Origin: Tomitella fengzijianii
GTDB taxonomy: Bacteria > Actinomycetota > Actinomycetes > Mycobacteriales > Mycobacteriaceae
DNA: 64,000 bases
Direction: 5' to 3'
Assembly (NCBI RefSeq): GCF_007559025.1
Contig: NZ_CP041765.1
Span: 1,856,679-1,920,678 of the forward strand
In this document: in pieces, positions 14,516 through 23,620 of the stretch
Numbering within the stretch: position 1 is the stretch's first letter
Layout of the letters: every line of letters starts with the position of its first letter
Notes under the pieces: model-generated
Seen by the model: only the letters and a program-made list of their open reading frames with translations
What the model was told of the DNA's origin: nothing
Databases searched by the model: none
Program-made: the position numbers and the translations under genes

Positions 14516-16138
14516 ATGGGCCAGACCATCCGCGACGTCACTTTTCAGCTGATGAGAGACCTGAACCTGACGACCATCTTCGGCAATCCGGGATCCACCG
14601 AGGAGACCTTTCTCAAGAACTATCCTGCGGACTTCCGCTACATCCAGGCATTGCAGGAGGCGTCGGCCGTGGCGATCGCCGACGGCTATGCGCAGGCGAC
14701 GAGGCGGCCCGCTCTGGTCAACGTCCACACGGCCGCCGGCGTGGCGAATGCGATGAGCAACATCATGACCGCGTCGATGAACCAGACCCCGTTGATCATC
14801 ACTGCGGGCAATCAGACTCGGGAAATGCTGCTCATGGAGCCGTGGCTGATGAATGTCCAGCCGGAGGATCTGCCTAAGCCGTGGGTGAAATGGAGCTACG
14901 AGCCGGTGCGTGCCGCCGACGTACCGGCCGCGTTCATGCGCGCCTATGCGGCCGCATTGCAACCGCCTGCGGGGCCGGTGTTCCTGTCGATCCCTTTGGA
15001 CGATTGGGAGCAGCCTGCCGCCGGCTCGAACCCGGTCGCCCGCACCGTAGCCACCCGCGTGGGTCCGGACCCGGTGCGCATCGCCGAGTTCGCGCAGGCG
15101 CTGTCCGACGCGAAGGATCCGGCGCTGATCTTCGGCGCGTCCATCGCCAGGGGCGACGGCTGGGACCAGGCTGTGACACTGGCGGAGAAGCTCGGCGTCC
15201 ATGTCTATGCGGCGCCCGCCTCGGAGCGCCCCCCGTTCCCGGAGGACCATCCCCTGTACGTCGGCGGACTTCCCTTCGCGATCGGCCCGCTGTCGAAGAA
15301 GCTCACCGGTCACGACGTCGCGATCGTCATCGGGGCGCCGGTGTTCCGCTACTACCCGTACGTCGCCGGCGACTACCTGCCCGACGGGCTCCGGCTGCTG
15401 CATGTCACCGAGGACCCGGCGCAGGCGGCGCGGGCGCCCGTCGGCGACAGCCTCGTCAGCGACGCGGTTCTCGCGACGGAAGCGCTCACCGAACTTATCC
15501 CGGGCCGCCCCCACCGGAAGGTGGTCATGCAGCCGCACCGCATGGCGCCGCACGGCCCCGGCGTCTCCGTCCGCGAGGATTCCCGCATGGGCGCCGACGA
15601 ACTTTTCGCCACGCTGTATGACGCGATGCCCGAGGACACGGTGGTGGTCGAGGAGTCGCCGTCGAACCTGGGCGATTTCCACGCCGCATGGCCCATCGTC
15701 AAGCCGGACTCCTTCTACACCTTCGCCTCGGGGAGTCTGGGGTGGAACCTGCCCGCCGCGGTGGGACTGGCGCTGGCAGAACGGGACTCCGGCCGGAACC
15801 GCCCCGTAATGGCGATGATCGGCGACGGCTCGATGCAGTATGCGGTGCAGGGCCTCCACTCCGCGGCGCAGGAGCAACTGCCCATCATCTACGTGATCCC
15901 GTGCAACGGCGAGTACGCGATCCTCAAGTCGTTCGCGGACCTCGAAGACTCCCCCGGCGTGCCCGGCCTCGACGTTCCGGGGCTGGACGTCGTGGCGCTC
16001 GCCAAGGGCTACGGCTGTACCGGGGAACGCGCCGAGACCGCCGAGGAGGTGCGTGCCGCCGTCGCGCGTGCCCTCGGAAGGCCCGGCCCCACCGTGCTGG
16101 AAGTGCCGATCGAGGCCAAGGTGCCGCCACTGCTGTGA
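14516..16138 (+). CDS. ThDP-dependent enzyme, benzoylformate-decarboxylase-like
   Basis: The 540-residue protein has the three-domain Pyr-middle-PP layout of 2-oxoacid decarboxylases and is closest by eye to benzoylformate decarboxylase. It has FGNPGSTEE (BFDC Ser26 position), LQEASAVAIADGYAQA with the ThDP-activating Glu, VNVHTAAG (His70 position), and the ThDP/Mg motif GDGSMQYAVQ with NGEYAILK. The BFDC FRYHQY segment reads FRYYPY here, so the catalytic His281 is replaced by Tyr. A different 2-oxoacid or aldehyde substrate is therefore likely. ATG 14516 is preceded by GGGAGG at 8 bases. The FMN protein gene follows after 86 bases on the same strand. Confidence 0.82.
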   Translation: MGQTIRDVTFQLMRDLNLTTIFGNPGSTEETFLKNYPADFRYIQALQEASAVAIADGYAQATRRPALVNVHTAAGVANAMSNIMTASMNQTPLIITAGNQTREMLLMEPWLMNVQPEDLPKPWVKWSYEPVRAADVPAAFMRAYAAALQPPAGPVFLSIPLDDWEQPAAGSNPVARTVATRVGPDPVRIAEFAQALSDAKDPALIFGASIARGDGWDQAVTLAEKLGVHVYAAPASERPPFPEDHPLYVGGLPFAIGPLSKKLTGHDVAIVIGAPVFRYYPYVAGDYLPDGLRLLHVTEDPAQAARAPVGDSLVSDAVLATEALTELIPGRPHRKVVMQPHRMAPHGPGVSVREDSRMGADELFATLYDAMPEDTVVVEESPSNLGDFHAAWPIVKPDSFYTFASGSLGWNLPAAVGLALAERDSGRNRPVMAMIGDGSMQYAVQGLHSAAQEQLPIIYVIPCNGEYAILKSFADLEDSPGVPGLDVPGLDVVALAKGYGCTGERAETAEEVRAAVARALGRPGPTVLEVPIEAKVPPLL

Positions 16139-16224
16139 CCCTGGCACCCGTCCTCGGGCGTGCGGGGTACAACGAGAGTGGGGAGGCGACCATAAGTTCG
16201 CAACTCACGGTTTAGGAGTAGACG

Positions 16225-17877
16225 ATGTTTCGATGGTTGGCGGTTGCAGCGCTGTGGATGATAGGCGGCCTGTCGTTCGTTCTGGTGTTCATGGTGTCGC
16301 TGTGGTGGCTGTTCCTCACGGTGCCGTTCCTGCTCCTCGCGCTGGTGGGCGCGTGGGATCTGCTGCAGGCCCGGCACAGCATCCTGCGCAACTTCCCCAT
16401 CCTCGGGCATGCGCGCTTTATGCTCGAATTCATCCGTCCGGAGATTCAGCAGTACTTCGTCGAGCGCAACACCGACGGGACGCCCTACGACAGGGACACC
16501 CGCTCCACGATCTACCAGCGGGCCAAGGACATCAAAGACGTCGAGCCCTTCGGCACCGAACGCAACGTGAACGCGATCGGCTACGAGTTCGTCCGCCACT
16601 CGATCATTGCGCAGCCGGCGCCCGCGGAGACCCCGCGCGTGCGGATCGGCGGCCCGGACTGCAAGCAGCCCTACGACATGGCGCTCTACAACGTCTCCGC
16701 GATGAGCTTCGGCGCGCTGTCCGCCAACGCGATCATGGCGCTGAACGGCGGTGCGGCGAGGGGCGGCTTCGCCCATGACACCGGGGAGGGCGGCCTGAGT
16801 CCGTACCACCTCAAACCGGGCGGGGACCTCATCTGGGAGATCGGCACCGCCTACTTCGGTACCCGGACCGAGGACGGGCACTTCGATCCGGACACCTTCC
16901 AGAAGAAATCCCAGAATCCTCAGGTGAAGTGCATTTCCATCAAGCTGTCGCAGGGGGCGAAGCCCGGGCTCGGCGGCGTGCTGCCAGGGCCGAAGGTCAC
17001 CCAGGAGATCGCCGACACCCGTGGTGTCCCCGTGGGCAAGACCGTCGTCTCCCCACCGTCGCACAACGCCTTCCACACGCCGGCCGAACTGTGCCGGTTC
17101 ATCGGCACGCTGCGTGACTTGTCCGGCGGCAAGCCGATCGGCTTCAAGCTGTGCGTCGGATCGCGCAGTGAGTTCCTCGGCATCTGCAAGGCGATCCGGG
17201 AAACCGGCATCGCACCCGATTTCATCATCGTCGACGGTTCCGAGGGCGGCACCGGCGCCGCGCCCCTCGAGTTCGAGGACAACGTGGGCATGCCGCTCAC
17301 CCATGGCCTGATGACGGTGCACAACGCTCTGGTGGGGACCGGGCTTCGGGATCAGATCCGGGTCGGGGCCTCCGGAAAGGTGGCCAACGGCATCGACATC
17401 GTCAAGAGGGTCATCCAGGGCGCCGACTTCACGCTCGCCGCGCGGGCGATGATGTTCGCCGTCGGGTGCATCCAGGCGCAGAAGTGCCACACGAACACCT
17501 GCCCCGTGGGCGTCACCACCCAGGACCCCAAGCGTTTCCGTGCGCTGGACGTGCCGGACAAGACAACGCGCGTGTACAACCTGCAGCGCAACGTGGTCGA
17601 CAACGCCAAGCAGGTGGTCGCCTCGATGGGGCTGGGCGGCTTCGACGATCTGCACCCCTCGATGCTCATGCGGACCGTCAACTTCAACGACCAGCGCACC
17701 TATGCGGAACTGTACGAATGGCTGCGGCCCGGCCAGCTGCTGGAGGATCCGCCGCTGTCGTGGATTGAGGACTGGGAGTGTGCGCGCGCGGACACGTTCG
17801 TTCTCACGGCCGCGCAACTTCCGGATCCGTCCCGGCGCACCCCGGTGTACTCCGAGGAGGTCCCGTTGGCGGTCTGA
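16225..17877 (+). CDS. membrane-anchored FMN-binding glutamate-synthase-like protein
   Basis: The 550-residue protein has two N-terminal membrane helices (about residues 2-24 and 25-48) and then the GltS FMN/[3Fe-4S] domain. MSFGALSANAIMALNGGA, GEGGLSPYHL, IKLSQGAKPGLGG, DGSEGGTGAAPLEFEDN and the cluster motif CIQAQKCHTNTCPVG are all present. The glutaminase and NADPH domains of true glutamate synthase are absent. This is therefore the widespread stand-alone FMN-binding glutamate synthase family, whose reaction is not settled. AGGAG precedes the ATG at 16225. Position after the ThDP enzyme and before a membrane Mo-enzyme suggests a shared redox pathway, which is inference. Confidence 0.85.
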   Translation: MFRWLAVAALWMIGGLSFVLVFMVSLWWLFLTVPFLLLALVGAWDLLQARHSILRNFPILGHARFMLEFIRPEIQQYFVERNTDGTPYDRDTRSTIYQRAKDIKDVEPFGTERNVNAIGYEFVRHSIIAQPAPAETPRVRIGGPDCKQPYDMALYNVSAMSFGALSANAIMALNGGAARGGFAHDTGEGGLSPYHLKPGGDLIWEIGTAYFGTRTEDGHFDPDTFQKKSQNPQVKCISIKLSQGAKPGLGGVLPGPKVTQEIADTRGVPVGKTVVSPPSHNAFHTPAELCRFIGTLRDLSGGKPIGFKLCVGSRSEFLGICKAIRETGIAPDFIIVDGSEGGTGAAPLEFEDNVGMPLTHGLMTVHNALVGTGLRDQIRVGASGKVANGIDIVKRVIQGADFTLAARAMMFAVGCIQAQKCHTNTCPVGVTTQDPKRFRALDVPDKTTRVYNLQRNVVDNAKQVVASMGLGGFDDLHPSMLMRTVNFNDQRTYAELYEWLRPGQLLEDPPLSWIEDWECARADTFVLTAAQLPDPSRRTPVYSEEVPLAV

Positions 17878-17880
17878 TCC

Positions 17881-17910
17881 GCGCCGGCCGGCCGCTGCCG
17901 GCCGAGGCGC
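17881..17910. terminator. hairpin between FMN protein and Mo-enzyme genes
   Basis: GGCCGGC (17886-17892) pairs with GCCGGCC (17897-17903), extended by GCGCC (17881-17885) with GGCGC (17906-17910). There is no T-run, so it may only attenuate. Confidence 0.45.
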
Positions 17911-17983
17911 TCCGGAGCCGGAGACGCGGGTCCCCGGCCGTTTGTGACACGAACGATCGCTGCACGGACCGGCAGGCGGGGAA

Positions 17984-19804
17984 ATGACACAGCAAGGCCG
18001 TGAGAACAGTCGCGACGCCGCTGCCGCACGACGCAGGGAAGCCGCCGGAAGACGAAGGGACTCGGCCGAGCTCGAGGACGACTTCCACAACGTGGCACTG
18101 CTCCGCGAGGAGGGCGTGCACCCGCGCATGTCCCTCACCCGCATCCACGTGCGGATAGGGCGGCGGTTCGTCTCGGTGTGGTGGGCGCTCCCCGCGGCGC
18201 TGATCGGCGGCATCGCGGTGGTGATCGTGGCCAAGGTACTCATGGGCATCGATGCCGTCGGTGGAACCGACGGGTTCACCGCGGCGCACCCGTGCGAGCC
18301 GTCGATGGACGAGCTCCGGTCGGAGGGCCGGCCGTTCGGCATACCGGCGTGGAGCATCGCCACCCACGCGCTGAACTTCTTCATCATGGTCATGGTGGTG
18401 CGGGCCGGCTGGCAGATCCTCGCCGACCACCCACGGCTCTACCTCAAGATGCACTGCACCCCGGACAAGGAATGGTTGCGCTTCCGCGGCGCGATGCCGA
18501 AGAACCGCGTCTGGACCGCGAAGGACGACGCCATCACGCTCAGCCCGATGGTGGGCATGCCCGGCGGGCGGCACACCATCGGGGTGGCGCGCCACTGGCA
18601 TTTCCTGTTCGACATCCTGTTCGTGCTCAACGGCGTCGTCTTCATCGTCCTGACCTTCGCGTCCGGACACTGGCGCAAGCTGGTCCCCACGGAGTGGTCG
18701 ATCTTCCCGGACGCGGTCTCCTGCCTGGTGCAGTACTCGTCGCTGCGCCTGCCGCACGAACTCGGCGGCTACTACACCTACGACGCGCTTCAGCAGCTGA
18801 GCTACTTCGCGATCGTGTTCATCTTCGCCCCGCTGGCCATCCTCACCGGCATCGCGATGTCGCCGGCGATGGACAACCACTTCACCTGGTATCAGAAGAT
18901 CTTCGGCAACAGGCAGATCGCCCGCTCGCTGCACTTCCTGGTGATGGTCGTGTTCGTCGTGTTCTACGGCATCCACATGCTCATGGTGGCCGCCACCGGG
19001 TTCGCGGAGAACCTCAACGCCATCACGCTCAACGTCGCCCCCGCCGACGGGTTCAACCTCAACGGCATAGCGCTGTGGGGCCTGGCGATACTCGTCGTGA
19101 TCCTGTTCAACGTGTGGGCGGTCCGGTTCTCCTGGACCCACACGCGCGTGCTTCAGCGCATCTCCAATGCCACGGTGGGCAGAGTTATGGACGTGCTGTT
19201 CGACAAGTACGCACCGAAGGCCGAGTACAAAGAAGAGGACATCAGCCCGTTCTTCTGGCCCAACGGGCTCGTCCCGGTATCGGAGGAATGGCACGGCCTC
19301 CACGACGGCGGTTTCGAGGACTACCGGCTGAAGGTGACCGGGCTGGTCGACAATCCCGTGGAGCTCTCGCTCGAGGACATCAAGGCTCTCGCCCACCGCG
19401 ACCAGATCACGATGCACAACTGCATCCAGGGCTGGTCGGCCATCGGCAAGTGGTCGGGACTGCCGTTCAGCGCGCTCATCGACCTGGTGCAGCCGACGCC
19501 GGAGGCGCGCTGGGCGATCTTCCGCTCCTTCGGCGAGGGCGGCGAGGGCGGTCAGTACTACGACTCGCACTCGATGGTGGACCTCCGGCATCCGCAGAGC
19601 CTGTTGGCCTACGAGATGAACAACGAGCCGCTGCCGGTCGTGCACGGAGCGCCGCTGCGCCTGCGGGTGGAGAACCAGCTGGGCTTCAAACAGGTCAAGT
19701 GGATCAAGGAGATCGAGTTCGTCCACGACTTCCGCGATTTCGGCGCGGGGCTGGGCGGATACAACGAGGACCACGAGTTCTACGGCTACCGCGACGAGAT
19801 CTGA
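17984..19804 (+). CDS. fusion of di-haem cytochrome b and sulfite-oxidase-type molybdopterin domain
   Basis: The 606-residue protein starts with a charged cytoplasmic region (1-60). A cytochrome b561/NarI-like membrane part follows with about five helices (65-375). Candidate haem ligands include IATHALNFFIMV, VARHWHFLFDILF, LSYFAIVF and the histidines of SLHFLVMVVF and GIHMLMV. Residues 430-600 resemble the Mo-cofactor domain of the sulfite oxidase/YedY family. YRLKVTGLVDNPVELSLEDI begins it and HNCIQGWSAIGKW carries the Cys expected to bind molybdenum. The usual periplasmic YedY and membrane YedZ appear joined, and no Tat signal is seen. Electron exchange between a substrate and quinone is likely. 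A 17-bp terminator follows. Confidence 0.82.
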   Translation: MTQQGRENSRDAAAARRREAAGRRRDSAELEDDFHNVALLREEGVHPRMSLTRIHVRIGRRFVSVWWALPAALIGGIAVVIVAKVLMGIDAVGGTDGFTAAHPCEPSMDELRSEGRPFGIPAWSIATHALNFFIMVMVVRAGWQILADHPRLYLKMHCTPDKEWLRFRGAMPKNRVWTAKDDAITLSPMVGMPGGRHTIGVARHWHFLFDILFVLNGVVFIVLTFASGHWRKLVPTEWSIFPDAVSCLVQYSSLRLPHELGGYYTYDALQQLSYFAIVFIFAPLAILTGIAMSPAMDNHFTWYQKIFGNRQIARSLHFLVMVVFVVFYGIHMLMVAATGFAENLNAITLNVAPADGFNLNGIALWGLAILVVILFNVWAVRFSWTHTRVLQRISNATVGRVMDVLFDKYAPKAEYKEEDISPFFWPNGLVPVSEEWHGLHDGGFEDYRLKVTGLVDNPVELSLEDIKALAHRDQITMHNCIQGWSAIGKWSGLPFSALIDLVQPTPEARWAIFRSFGEGGEGGQYYDSHSMVDLRHPQSLLAYEMNNEPLPVVHGAPLRLRVENQLGFKQVKWIKEIEFVHDFRDFGAGLGGYNEDHEFYGYRDEI

Positions 19805-19845
19805 CTGCGGTGCGGGGCGCGGAACGCCCGCCCCGCACCGCAGTC
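19803..19845. terminator. strong terminator, 17-bp perfect stem
   Basis: 19803-19819 pairs perfectly with 19829-19845 around a 9-base loop. It starts just after the stop at 19804 and separates this gene from the convergent small gene at 19874. Confidence 0.8.
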
Positions 19846-19873
19846 GGCCGCAGGCGGTCGGCGCCCTCCGCAG

Positions 19874-20071
19874 TCAGAGGCGGTGCTGCAGGAACTCGTC
19901 AGGCGGCGTCTGCTCGGCGCGGTCCGCGGCCTCCCCCAACAGCCGCGCGATTTCGCGTGCGTCCTCGGGGGTGAGCGTCACCGTGGCGCCGGACACCTCG
20001 AGCACCGCCTTGTCCAGCCTGTTGCACACGGAGATCTTGCCGCGTTCCGAATCGCGATGCTTCAACGACAC
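19874..20071 (-). CDS. small conserved-looking hypothetical protein
   Basis: The 65-residue soluble protein begins MSLKHRDSERGKISVCNRLDK. It then has a strand-helix pattern (AVLEVSGATVTLTPEDAREIARLLGEAADRAEQ). The start is GTG at 20071 with GGGAGG 6 bases upstream, which decides this frame as real. The TLTPEDAREIARLL stretch resembles the C-terminal part of small actinobacterial proteins of unknown role. It stands alone on the minus strand between a terminator and the lnt gene. Confidence 0.6.
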   Translation of the reverse strand: MSLKHRDSERGKISVCNRLDKAVLEVSGATVTLTPEDAREIARLLGEAADRAEQTPPDEFLQHRL

Positions 20072-20220
20072 TGCAGTCCTCCCCGGATGATTCGGCCTGT
20101 GAGCATGCGCCCCGGTGGGGATCGGCGCCGCGCCGACCGCATCGCACGGCGCCTTTCACGCAGAGTAGACGCCCGACGACGTCGGTGCCGCTGATTCCGC
20201 AGGATTCCTGCGCGTTGAAC

Positions 20221-21897
20221 TCACCGCGTCGATCGCCGGCGCAGCCCGGCGCCGACGGATGCGGCCAGCGCGATGCCGCCGAGGGCGCTGAGGATGTATT
20301 CGGGCCACGGGCCGGCGACGGTTGCCGGAGTCAGCTCGGTGCGCAGCGGAATGGATGCGACCAGTGCCGCCGGCACGTCCACGCCGGTGCGCTGGGTGAC
20401 GGTGCCGTCGGGCGCGATGATCGCGCTGACCCCCGTCGTCGCGGCCACGACCGCCGCCCGCCCGTGTTCCGCGGCGCGCACCCTCGTCATCGCCAACTGT
20501 TGGTAGGTCATCTCGCTGGGGCTGAAGGTGGCATTGTTCGTGGGTGCGGCCAGGAACTGGCCGCCCGCCCGGACCGCGTCGGTGTACGCGCGGTCGAACG
20601 CGATCTCGTAGCACGTGGCCACGGCGATGGGGACCCCGTCGGCGGCGACGACGCCGTCTCCGTGGCCTGGCACGAAATGTCCGGCCTGATCGACGTAGGA
20701 CGAGAAGTGCCGGAAGAAGTCACGGAACGGCATGTACTCGCCGAACGGTTGGAGGATCGCCTTGTCGTGCCGGTCCGCCGGGCCGGTGCCGGGGTTCCAG
20801 ACGATCACCGAGTTGGTCGTGGTGCCGTCGCCGTTGTTCAGCACGGCGCCGACGAGGATCGGCGCACCGATGCGATCGGCGGCATAGGAGATTTCCCGCG
20901 CAGCATCTGAGTTGCGCAGCGGGTCGATGTCGGACGAGTTCTCCGGCCACACCACGACGTCCGGCCGCGGCTCCCGCCCAGCGTCCACGTCGTCCGCCAG
21001 TTGCAGGGTGCGCCGCACATGCATGTCCAGGACGGCCCGTCGCTGGGCGTTGAAACCGAGCCCCAGGCGCGGCACGTTCCCCTGCACTGCGGCGACGGTG
21101 AGCCGCCGGCCGCCGGAGTCCATGTCCGGCAGGAATGGCGCGCGCACCGCGCCTGCCACCAGCGGCAGGGCGACGGCCGTGAGCGCCCCGGCCGCGGCGA
21201 GCATCCGGGTCCTGCGGGCCGCGCGGGGCGGACGACTCCCCCTGTCGCCGGACCGTTCCGCGACGGCACTCGCGGCGAGGACCACGGCCGCGGCGAGCCC
21301 GGAGCCGACGAGGGCCACCGCGAAGCTGAGCAACGGCGCGCCGCCCAGGGAGGCCAGGGGCAGCAGGATGCCGTCGGGCTGGCCGAAGGCGAGACGCCCC
21401 CAAGGGAACCCCCCGAACGGTACCGACGACCGCAGCCATTCGGTGCCCGACCAGCACGCGGCCACGGCGAACGGGCGCAGCCACGGCGGCGCCACCGGCC
21501 ACCTGTACAGCACCGCGACGGCAAGACCGAAGAGCCCGACGAACAGGGATTCGGCGGCGACGAGCGCCAGCCAGGGCACCGGGCCCACGTAGAGCCCCAC
21601 CCAGGGCAGCAGCGGGAGCAGGAATCCGGCACCGGCGAGGAAGCCGTATCCGAAGCCGCCCCACAGCGAAGGTGCGCCGGTCCCAGCGGCGACCCCGTCG
21701 ACGCCGTCTGACCGCGAGCGCCGGGGCCAGGTGATCGCCAGCACGGCGAGCGCGATGCCCACCGGGGCCAAGTACCACGCAGTGCGCGGCGGGTAGGACG
21801 CGAAGACCACCAGTCCCCCGCCGGCGGCGAGGACCTGCCGGGGCAGGGCCCGCAGCCAGCCGAGCGCGAAGCGCCGCACGCGCGCGGGTGCCGCCAT
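20221..21897 (-). CDS. lnt: apolipoprotein N-acyltransferase
   Basis: The 558-residue protein adds a third acyl chain to the N-terminal Cys of lipoproteins at the outer face of the membrane. About seven N-terminal helices (residues 10-250) precede a nitrilase-fold domain. The catalytic triad is visible: VVWPENSSD (Glu), HDKAILQPFGEYMPF (Lys) and ATCYEIAFD (Cys). In M. tuberculosis the homologous domain is fused to polyprenol-phosphate mannose synthase (Ppm1). Here the protein stops after the Lnt domain and no mannosyltransferase gene follows. It starts three bases after the amidohydrolase stop, so the two are co-transcribed. Confidence 0.92.
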   Translation of the reverse strand: MAAPARVRRFALGWLRALPRQVLAAGGGLVVFASYPPRTAWYLAPVGIALAVLAITWPRRSRSDGVDGVAAGTGAPSLWGGFGYGFLAGAGFLLPLLPWVGLYVGPVPWLALVAAESLFVGLFGLAVAVLYRWPVAPPWLRPFAVAACWSGTEWLRSSVPFGGFPWGRLAFGQPDGILLPLASLGGAPLLSFAVALVGSGLAAAVVLAASAVAERSGDRGSRPPRAARRTRMLAAAGALTAVALPLVAGAVRAPFLPDMDSGGRRLTVAAVQGNVPRLGLGFNAQRRAVLDMHVRRTLQLADDVDAGREPRPDVVVWPENSSDIDPLRNSDAAREISYAADRIGAPILVGAVLNNGDGTTTNSVIVWNPGTGPADRHDKAILQPFGEYMPFRDFFRHFSSYVDQAGHFVPGHGDGVVAADGVPIAVATCYEIAFDRAYTDAVRAGGQFLAAPTNNATFSPSEMTYQQLAMTRVRAAEHGRAAVVAATTGVSAIIAPDGTVTQRTGVDVPAALVASIPLRTELTPATVAGPWPEYILSALGGIALAASVGAGLRRRSTR

Positions 21898-21900
21898 CGG

Positions 21901-23508
21901 TCAGGCGGCCGTGTAGATCATGCGGCCCGAGCGGACCGTCGCGAGACAGCGCGGCGCAGGCGCGTCGGCCGACATGTCCGGCAGCGCGGGCACCCGCGAG
22001 CGCGGATCCGTGGACCAGCGTGCTATCGACTTGGACGACGCGGCCACGACGAGCTCACCGGTCTCCCAGACGGCAAAGGAGGCCTCGGCGCCGGGCTGCA
22101 GCGTCCCCGCCATGCCGTCCCGCAGACCGGCGGCCCGCCAGGCGCCGCGGGTGGCCGCGGTGAACGCGGCCCGCGGCGACAGCGAGTGGTCGTCGACACT
22201 GTGGTTGACGGCCGCACGGACCGCGGCCCACGGGTCCATGGCGGTCACCGGGGAATCCGACCCGATGGCGAGCGTGACGCCCTCCGCAGCGAGGACGGAG
22301 AAAGGGTTGGTCTGAGCTGTCCGCGCCGCGCCGAGCCGGTCCGCATACATCCCGTGGGGACCGCCCCACAGCGCGTCGAACACGGGTTGCACCGATGCCA
22401 CCGCGCCGAGCCGGCCGAGGACAGCGGCCTGCTCTCTGCTCACGAGCTCGGCGTGCTCGATACGGTGCGCGCGCCCGGCGACGGCGGGCCCGCCCATCGC
22501 CTCGGCGGCGGCCGCGAAGGCCCCGGTGGCGGCGTGGACTGCCGCGTCGCCGATGGCGTGGAAACCCGCCTGGATGCCCGCCTCGGTGCACGCCCGCAGG
22601 TGGGCGGCCGCGGCCGCACCGTCCAGGTGTGCGGTGCCGTTGCCGGAGTGGTCGGCGTACGGCTCGTGCAACCAGGCGGTGCGGGACCCCAGCGCGCCGT
22701 CGAGGAACAAGTCCCCGCCCAGGGCGTGGGCGCCGTGCTCGGCGAGCAGGCTGCGGGCCTGCCGGGCCGTCGTCACCGGCTCGCCCCAGTAGCCGCGGAC
22801 CGCCACGGAGTGTTCTCCGGCGCCCATCGCCAGCACTGCACGGAAATCATCCGCACCGGCGATGTCGGGTCCCCCGCACTCGTGCACGGCGACGATTCCG
22901 TGGGCGGCGGCGTGGTCGAGGGCCGCCCTGCGGGCGTGATCGAGCTGGGCCGGGTCCAGCAGCAGGCGCGCGCGGGTGCGCACGGCATGGTGCTCGTCGC
23001 CGTGCAGCGGTTGCGCGGGGGCGCCCTGCGCGGGCGCCGGCAGGCCGGCCGACGCGATGAGGCCGCGGGACGCCGCGGCGGAATGCTCGTCGATCCGGGA
23101 CAAGTAGACGTCGCGGCCGGGGGCGACGCCCTCCAGGTCGTCCGCCGACGGCGCACGGCGCTCCGGCCAGCGGGTTTCGTCCCAGCCGTGCCCCCAGATG
23201 ATCCTGGTCTCCGGATGCCGTCGCGCGTAGGTGCCGAGAGCGTCGAGGCAGTCGGCCAGACTCGCCGCGCCCGACAGGTTCAGGCCGGTCAGGGACAGCC
23301 CGGTATCGGTGACGTGCACGTGCGGGTCGACGAAGGCGGGCGCCACAAAGGCCCCCTGCAGATCGATCACCCGCGCGTCCGGATGCAGCGCGTGTGCCGG
23401 GTCGTCGTCGCCGAGCCAGGCCACCGTGCCGTCGACCACGGCCATCGTCGTGGCGTACGGGTGCGAGGGGCTGTGGATGCGTCCGCCGATCAGCAAAGTG
23501 GTGCTCAC
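21901..23508 (-). CDS. amidohydrolase family protein (YtcJ-like)
   Basis: The 535-residue protein is a metal-dependent hydrolase of the amidohydrolase_3/YtcJ group. VAPAFVDPHVHV carries the first two metal His, GFHAIGDAAVHAA the third, RIEHAEL the fourth, and LAIGSDSPVTAMDPW the metal Asp. The composite-type N-terminal strand region (IGGRIHSPSHPY) and C-terminal end (GTLQPGAEASFAVW) are both present, so it looks complete. Substrates of this family include N-substituted amides and formamides and cannot be read from sequence. The start is GTG at 23508. It is directly upstream of lnt. Confidence 0.85.
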   Translation of the reverse strand: MSTTLLIGGRIHSPSHPYATTMAVVDGTVAWLGDDDPAHALHPDARVIDLQGAFVAPAFVDPHVHVTDTGLSLTGLNLSGAASLADCLDALGTYARRHPETRIIWGHGWDETRWPERRAPSADDLEGVAPGRDVYLSRIDEHSAAASRGLIASAGLPAPAQGAPAQPLHGDEHHAVRTRARLLLDPAQLDHARRAALDHAAAHGIVAVHECGGPDIAGADDFRAVLAMGAGEHSVAVRGYWGEPVTTARQARSLLAEHGAHALGGDLFLDGALGSRTAWLHEPYADHSGNGTAHLDGAAAAAHLRACTEAGIQAGFHAIGDAAVHAATGAFAAAAEAMGGPAVAGRAHRIEHAELVSREQAAVLGRLGAVASVQPVFDALWGGPHGMYADRLGAARTAQTNPFSVLAAEGVTLAIGSDSPVTAMDPWAAVRAAVNHSVDDHSLSPRAAFTAATRGAWRAAGLRDGMAGTLQPGAEASFAVWETGELVVAASSKSIARWSTDPRSRVPALPDMSADAPAPRCLATVRSGRMIYTAA

Positions 23509-23620
23509 AGCGAACCAGTGTGCCCTTCCGGATCGGCGGGCGCCGCAGCGGCTCCGGCGGCGGTCCCGCAGTGCCGGCTCCGCGGTGCTGGTTCCGGATC
23601 GCCGGCGGCGCGCACCTCCG

